A DNA stretch of 37,408 nt from Candidatus Gemmiger stercorigallinarum (GTDB lineage: Bacteria; Bacillota; Clostridia; Oscillospirales; Ruminococcaceae): positions 1-37,408 of the forward strand of contig DWWX01000040.1 in the NCBI GenBank assembly GCA_019119495.1, written 5' to 3'. Below the pieces are notes generated by a model that worked only from the letters and a program-made list of their open reading frames with translations, was not told the DNA's origin and made no database searches. Below are positions 32,282-37,408 of the stretch, piece after piece; within the stretch, counting starts at the first letter, position 1, and the number at the start of each line of letters is the position of its first letter. The position numbers and the translations under genes are program-made.

Positions 32282-33472
32282 TCACCAAAAGATCTCGGTG
32301 CCCATGTTGGCCAGCGTGCGGGCCACCAGCGCGGTGACAAATTCCTCCGGGTGGGCGGCGGCCAAGGCGGCCTCCCCCACCACGCTGCCCTCCTGCCGCC
32401 CCAGCAGCACCGGGTAGCGTTCGCCGGGGTCCCGGTCAAAGCTGCCCAAAAAGGTCAGCGCCAGCATTTTGGCGGTCATGGGGGTCTCCGGCGGCACCTG
32501 CATCCGCTCGGCGGCCAGCTCCAGCGGGGCGATGCCGGCAGCGGTGGGCGCGGCGGGGTCCTTCTCGTACACGGCCGGGTAGCCTGCCACCTGGCGGGCC
32601 ATGCTCTCGGTCAGCCAGAGGGTGGGCGCGCGGCCGGCGGCATCCGCCAGGGCGGCGCGGTAGGTGGCGGCAAAATCGGCGGCAAAGCCGTCGTCCGCGG
32701 GCAGGATGGCATAGGCGGTGCCCCCCACCCGGCCAAACAGCCGCAGCGTGTCCAGATATCCCAGCTGCATGTTGCGGGCGGCCCGCTCGCCGTCAAAGTC
32801 GAACAGGGGGCCCAGGTCCCAGTGGCTGTGCAGCGTGCGGGCGGGCAGGCCGGTGGTGTTGGGGCGGTTGATGCCCACCCCGTCGATATCCACCGCCAGC
32901 AGCTCGCTGGCGCCCATGCGGGCGGCCAGCGCCATGGGGATATTGTCGCTCCAGCCGCCGTCAATGTACTTGACGCCGTCGATCTCCTGGGGACGCAGCG
33001 CCGGGAAGCAGGCGCTGGAGGCCATCATGTACTCTTTCAGGCGGCCGCGGGGGATCTCCTCCAGCGTATACTGGTGGCTTTTCAGGGTGTTCATCTCGGT
33101 CATGACAAGGCCGTAGCGGGTGGGCGCGGCGCGCATCCGCTCCTCGTCCAGGTACTCGTCGATGGTGCCGCCCAGCGGGTCGATGTTCAGCCCGCCGCTC
33201 CGCAGAACTTTCAGCAGGAAGGCCCGCAGCTCCTCCGGCTTGCTGCTTTTGGGGGTCTCCAGCACACCGTGGATGTCCAGCGTCAGCCAAAGCTGTTCGG
33301 CTTCCTCCAGGCGGTCCATCACCAGCAGGGCGCCGTTCAGGCTGCCCACGCTGGTCCCGGTCACGATGCCCGGCCGCCAGCCCACTTCCCGCAGGCCGCG
33401 GAACACCCCCACCTGATAGCTGCCCTTGGCGCCGCCGCCGGCCAGCACCAGCGCCTTTGTGTTGGTGTGCAT
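32282..33472 (-). CDS. Patatin-like phospholipase/esterase
   Basis: This 396-residue protein has an N-terminal patatin domain. The oxyanion loop is AGGGAKGSYQVG (11-22), nucleophile Ser41 is in GTSVG and catalytic Asp171 is in DGGWSDN. All three are intact, so it should hydrolyse ester bonds of lipids or related molecules. The C-terminal half (about 200-396) has no recognised domain. No signal peptide is seen, so it probably acts in the cytoplasm. GGAGGGA precedes the ATG at 33472. It is the first gene of a two-gene unit with the enzyme I-like gene, an unusual partnership. Confidence 0.9.
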   Translation of the reverse strand: MHTNTKALVLAGGGAKGSYQVGVFRGLREVGWRPGIVTGTSVGSLNGALLVMDRLEEAEQLWLTLDIHGVLETPKSSKPEELRAFLLKVLRSGGLNIDPLGGTIDEYLDEERMRAAPTRYGLVMTEMNTLKSHQYTLEEIPRGRLKEYMMASSACFPALRPQEIDGVKYIDGGWSDNIPMALAARMGASELLAVDIDGVGINRPNTTGLPARTLHSHWDLGPLFDFDGERAARNMQLGYLDTLRLFGRVGGTAYAILPADDGFAADFAATYRAALADAAGRAPTLWLTESMARQVAGYPAVYEKDPAAPTAAGIAPLELAAERMQVPPETPMTAKMLALTFLGSFDRDPGERYPVLLGRQEGSVVGEAALAAAHPEEFVTALVARTLANMGTEIFW

Positions 33473-33519
33473 CCTGTTCTCCCTCCTTATGCCGTGCAGG
33501 AACACGGCGGATCGGCTCT

Positions 33520-33548
33520 ATTATAGCATACCGCAGCGCGAAAATTGT
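33520..33548 (-). promoter_or_regulatory. Possible promoter of the patatin/enzyme I unit
   Basis: A perfect -10 TATAAT on the minus strand (33520-33525) lies about 50 bp before the start codon; the -35 (ACAATT) is weak. A second minus-strand TATAAT lies at 33646-33651. The 364-bp gap between the divergent genes (33473-33836) is AT-rich at 33540-33585, and a GC-rich hairpin-prone block lies at 33587-33630. Confidence 0.4.
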
Positions 33549-33767
33549 ACATTTTTAGAAAATTTGTTTATTTTATTATTTTCAAACCCCGCAGCAGCCC
33601 CGCCGGCCTGTGCCGGCTGCGGCAGCGGGGACTTCCGGATAGTATATTATAGCATTTTGCCGCAATCACTTCCAGTATCCGTCGGCACATTTTATGCAAA
33701 ATGCAGATTATTGATGCAGATCAACAGGCGCGCCCCCGGTTTTGCCCCGCTTTGCGTTTGGCCGCCC

Positions 33768-33796
33768 TTGCCAGGGCCCGCCGGAATGTGTATGAT
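33768..33796 (+). promoter_or_regulatory. Promoter of the nucleotidyltransferase gene
   Basis: -35 TTGCCA (33768-33773), 17-bp spacer, -10 TATGAT (33791-33796). Confidence 0.6.
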
Positions 33797-33836
33797 AGAG
33801 ACAGAAAGCTTTTTGCAGCGAAGGAGCGTTTGCCAT

Positions 33837-34760
33837 ATGAAAAAACCGATTCTTGTTGTGATGGCTGCCGGCATGGGCAGCCGCTACGGCGGGCTGAAGC
33901 AGATCGACCCGGTGGGCCCCTGCGGCGAGGCCATCCTGGATTACAGCCTGTACGACGCCCGCCGGGCGGGATTTTCCACCGTGGTGTTCATCATCAAGCA
34001 CGAGATCGAGGCCGAGTTCAAGCGGACGGTGGGCGCCCGCGCCGGGAAGGCCGGCCTGGAGGTGCGCTACGCCTTCCAGCAGCTGGACATGCTGCCGGAG
34101 GGCTTTGCGGTGCCGGAAGGCCGCGTCAAACCCTGGGGCACCGCCCACGCGGTGCTGTCCGCCGCCGGGTGCATCGACGCGCCCTTTGCGGTCATCAATG
34201 CCGACGACTACTACGGCCCGGCCTGCTTCCGGCTGATCTTCGACTACCTGTCCACCCATGCCGACGGCGATAAGCTGGCCTGGGCAATGGCGGGCTTCCA
34301 CCTGAAAAACACCGTCAGCGAGAACGGCTCGGTCAGCCGGGGCGTCTGCGTCACCGACCAGGCGGGCAACCTGGTGTCCGTGACCGAGCGCACCCGCATC
34401 GAGCCGCGGGGCGGCGCCATCGCCTACACCGAGGACGACGGAAAAACCTGGGTGGAACTGCCGGGGGACGCCATTGTCAGCATGAACCTGTGGGGCTTTA
34501 CCCCCAGCTTTGTGGAGCAGGCCCGGCAGGGCTTTGCCGAGTTTTTGGCGGCCAGCCTGCCGGTCGACCCGCTGAAGTGCGAGTATTACCTGCCAAGCGT
34601 GGTCACCGCCGCGCTGGAGGCCGGCAAAGCCGAGGTCAAGGTGCTGACCAGCCCCGACAAATGGTACGGCATCACCTACCGGGAGGACAAGCCCGCCCTG
34701 ACCGCCGCGCTGGAGGCCATGACCCAGGCGGGCACCTACCCGCGGGGGCTGTGGGGGTAA
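33837..34760 (+). CDS. Sugar-phosphate nucleotidyltransferase-like protein
   Basis: This 307-residue protein has the nucleotidyltransferase fold. VVMAAGMGSRYGGLKQIDPVG (7-27) is the nucleotide-binding loop, with Lys in GGLKQ. PFAVINADDYYG carries the metal-binding aspartates and SMNLWGFTP lies near the acceptor site. Such enzymes join a nucleoside triphosphate to a sugar phosphate or similar alcohol phosphate; which one is not clear from sequence. The ATG at 33837 follows AAGGAG by 9 bases; a longer frame starting in the AT-rich gap lacks one. It is a single gene with its own promoter and terminator. Confidence 0.88.
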   Translation: MKKPILVVMAAGMGSRYGGLKQIDPVGPCGEAILDYSLYDARRAGFSTVVFIIKHEIEAEFKRTVGARAGKAGLEVRYAFQQLDMLPEGFAVPEGRVKPWGTAHAVLSAAGCIDAPFAVINADDYYGPACFRLIFDYLSTHADGDKLAWAMAGFHLKNTVSENGSVSRGVCVTDQAGNLVSVTERTRIEPRGGAIAYTEDDGKTWVELPGDAIVSMNLWGFTPSFVEQARQGFAEFLAASLPVDPLKCEYYLPSVVTAALEAGKAEVKVLTSPDKWYGITYREDKPALTAALEAMTQAGTYPRGLWG

Positions 34761-34795
34761 CGCGGATCTCCCTTTCCCTTATATAAAATCGAAGC

Positions 34796-34847
34796 AAAAA
34801 AGCAGCCTGCTTCCCGGCATGACGCCGCGGGAGGCAGGCTGCTTTCT
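34796..34847. terminator. Bidirectional terminator between the nucleotidyltransferase and dnaJ genes
   Basis: Arms AAAGCAGCCTGC and GCAGGCTGCTTT, extended inward by TCCCG/CGGGA, have A/T-rich flanks giving T-runs on both strands. The right arm touches the dnaJ stop codon. Confidence 0.85.
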
Positions 34848-34848
34848 G

Positions 34849-36021
34849 TTACAGGAACCGGTCCTTCAAATTTTTGAAGAAGCCCTTGCGTTTTTCGTAG
34901 TTGTCGTCCTTGAGGGTATCCTCAAAGGCTTTCAGCGCATCGCGCTGGGCCTTGGTCAGCTTTTTGGGGATCTCCACATCGACCACCACATACTGGTCGC
35001 CGCGGCCGCGGCCGTTCAGGTACTGGATGCCCTTGCCGCGCAGGCGGAACCTGGTGCCGCTCTGGGTGCCTTCGGGGATGGTGTAGGCCACCTTGCCGTC
35101 CACGGTGGGCACCGTGATCTCGGCCCCCAGCACCGCCTGGCTGAAGGTGATGGGCTCATGTACCCACACGTCAAAGCCATCGCGCTCAAACACCGGGTCG
35201 GGCTTGACGGTGACATGGACGATCACGTCGCCGGCGGGGCCGCCGTTGCTTCCGGCGTCGCCCTGGCCGCGCAGCGCGATGTTCTGGTCGTCGTCAATGC
35301 CGGCGGGGATACGCACCTCCAGCGTTTTGCGGGCGCCGGTCTTGCCGGTGCCGCGGCAGGTGCGGCAGGGATTTTTGATGATGGTGCCCCGGCCGCCGCA
35401 GTAGCTGCAGGGCTGCTGGCTCTGCATCACGCCAAAGGGGGTGCGCTGCTGGGTGACCACGTAGCCCCGGCCGCCGCAGTGGGGGCAGGTTTCGGGGCTG
35501 GTGCCGTGCTCTGCGCCGGAACCGCCGCAGTCACGGCAGGTCTCCTGCCGGTTGATGGTGACGGTCTTGCTGCAGCCGTGGGCGGCTTCCTCAAAGGTCA
35601 GGATCACGCTGGCCTGGATGTCGTGACCCTTGCGCGGCGCATTGGGGTTGGCCCGGCTGGAACCGCCGAACCCGCCAAAGCCGCCAAAACCGCCGCTGCC
35701 AAAGATATCGCCGAAAAGATCCCCCAGGTCCACACCGCCGAACCCGCCGCCAAAGCCGCCGGCCCCGCCGCCCTGCTGGGCTGCGTAGTTGGGGTCTACG
35801 CCGGCAAAGCCGAACTGGTCGTACCGCTTGCGCTTTTCGGGGTCGGACAATACGTCGTTGGCCTCGTTGACCTCCTTGAACTTTTCCTCGGCCTCTTTGT
35901 CGCCGGGGTTCAGGTCAGGGTGGTATTTTTTGGCAAGCTTGCGGTATGCGCTTTTGATCTCGTTGTCGCTGGCATTTTTGCCAACGCCCAGGACCTCGTA
36001 GTAATCACGTTTTTCTGCCAT
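34849..36021 (-). CDS. dnaJ: Chaperone DnaJ
   Basis: This 390-residue type I DnaJ has an N-terminal J domain with HPD at 34-36. A Gly/Phe-rich region (about 85-130) contains repeated GGFGG units. The zinc domain has four CxxCxGxG motifs ([32 protein letters not shown]), and the substrate-binding C-terminal domains end with KNLKDRFL. It delivers unfolded proteins to DnaK and stimulates its ATPase. It lies 247 bp downstream of dnaK on the same strand. The ribosome site before the ATG (GGAAAGGTG) is modest. Confidence 0.96.
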   Translation of the reverse strand: MAEKRDYYEVLGVGKNASDNEIKSAYRKLAKKYHPDLNPGDKEAEEKFKEVNEANDVLSDPEKRKRYDQFGFAGVDPNYAAQQGGGAGGFGGGFGGVDLGDLFGDIFGSGGFGGFGGFGGSSRANPNAPRKGHDIQASVILTFEEAAHGCSKTVTINRQETCRDCGGSGAEHGTSPETCPHCGGRGYVVTQQRTPFGVMQSQQPCSYCGGRGTIIKNPCRTCRGTGKTGARKTLEVRIPAGIDDDQNIALRGQGDAGSNGGPAGDVIVHVTVKPDPVFERDGFDVWVHEPITFSQAVLGAEITVPTVDGKVAYTIPEGTQSGTRFRLRGKGIQYLNGRGRGDQYVVVDVEIPKKLTKAQRDALKAFEDTLKDDNYEKRKGFFKNLKDRFL

Positions 36022-36154
36022 AGTATCACACCTTTCCATTCGCTGTTCCCACCGGCGCGCTGCCGCGCCCCACAAAGCAGGCCCAGTGACTGGCTGGGGC
36101 GCGCCCGGATGGCCGCAGCGGCCGCCCCGCGCCCTCTCTATATAACCCCACAAC

Positions 36155-36186
36155 GGCCGCCGTCGGGAAAGATTCCGGCGGCGGCC
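36155..36186 (-). terminator. GC-rich hairpin between dnaK and dnaJ
   Basis: GGCCGCCG (36155-36162) pairs with CGGCGGCC (36179-36186), loop of 16 bases, no real T-run. Downstream on the minus strand is TATATAG (36136-36143), a possible -10 for dnaJ, so the hairpin may mark a break between the two genes. The rest of the 247-bp gap shows nothing else. Confidence 0.4.
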
Positions 36187-36268
36187 AGTGGGTCGTTTTG
36201 CTTATGGGTCAGGCTGCAGGCCCGCCCGTATCCTCAAGTGCTGCGCGCCGCCATGATGGGGCCGTGCA

Positions 36269-37408
<1,140 letters not shown>

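Overview
The window looks like chromosome from a GC-rich gut Clostridia, most likely the Oscillospiraceae/Ruminococcaceae group around Faecalibacterium, Gemmiger and Subdoligranulum. The grounds are high-GC coding sequence with AT-rich promoters, strong GGAGG ribosome binding sites, a YesM/YesN-type two-component system, a preQ1-III riboswitch (a class known mainly from Faecalibacterium and relatives), a T-box leader, and SecA ending in a zinc-binding tail. No phage, insertion sequence or CRISPR array was seen. This is mostly ordinary core/accessory chromosome with several informative regulatory RNAs.

Layout. 1-950: tRNA-Pro(CGG), its terminator and a GNAT acetyltransferase. 1010-9935: a sugar-sensing and uptake block. 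A YesN-type response regulator, a YesM-type histidine kinase and a sugar-binding lipoprotein overlap one another. They are followed by an mglBAC-like galactose/glucose ABC importer and a membrane-anchored protein with InlB-type repeats. 10067-13081 (minus): a three-gene operon related to 2-hydroxyacyl-CoA dehydratases and their ATP-driven activator, of unknown substrate. 13286-15986 (minus): MATE exporter, YczE-like membrane protein and a small HMA metal chaperone. 16345-20267: flavodoxin, a maltose/galactoside acetyltransferase (minus), a preQ1-III riboswitch with queT, a HAD hydrolase and an EamA transporter.

20471-27054: secA, then azlC-azlD, a DUF3783-like protein, a lipoprotein ApbE and a nitrilase-family amidohydrolase. 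27188-30559 (minus): a tryptophan T-box leader (specifier UGG) in front of a trpXYZ-like ABC importer. 30624-33472 (minus): a patatin-like phospholipase followed by a divergent, probably degenerate PTS enzyme I. 33837-34760: a nucleotidyltransferase. 34849-37408 (minus): dnaJ and the 3' part of dnaK, which runs off the window.

How genes work together. The binding lipoprotein and kinase probably detect a sugar outside the cell and, through the regulator, switch on the mgl operon, whose leader carries a palindrome by the promoter and large inverted repeats. A terminator between mglB and mglA would favour binding protein over transporter. The preQ1-III and T-box RNAs give direct ligand logic to queT (queuosine precursor) and trpXYZ (tryptophan). 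The best candidates for poorly described biology are the three-gene dehydratase/activator-like operon, the patatin plus degenerate enzyme I pair, and the InlB-repeat protein in the sugar operon.
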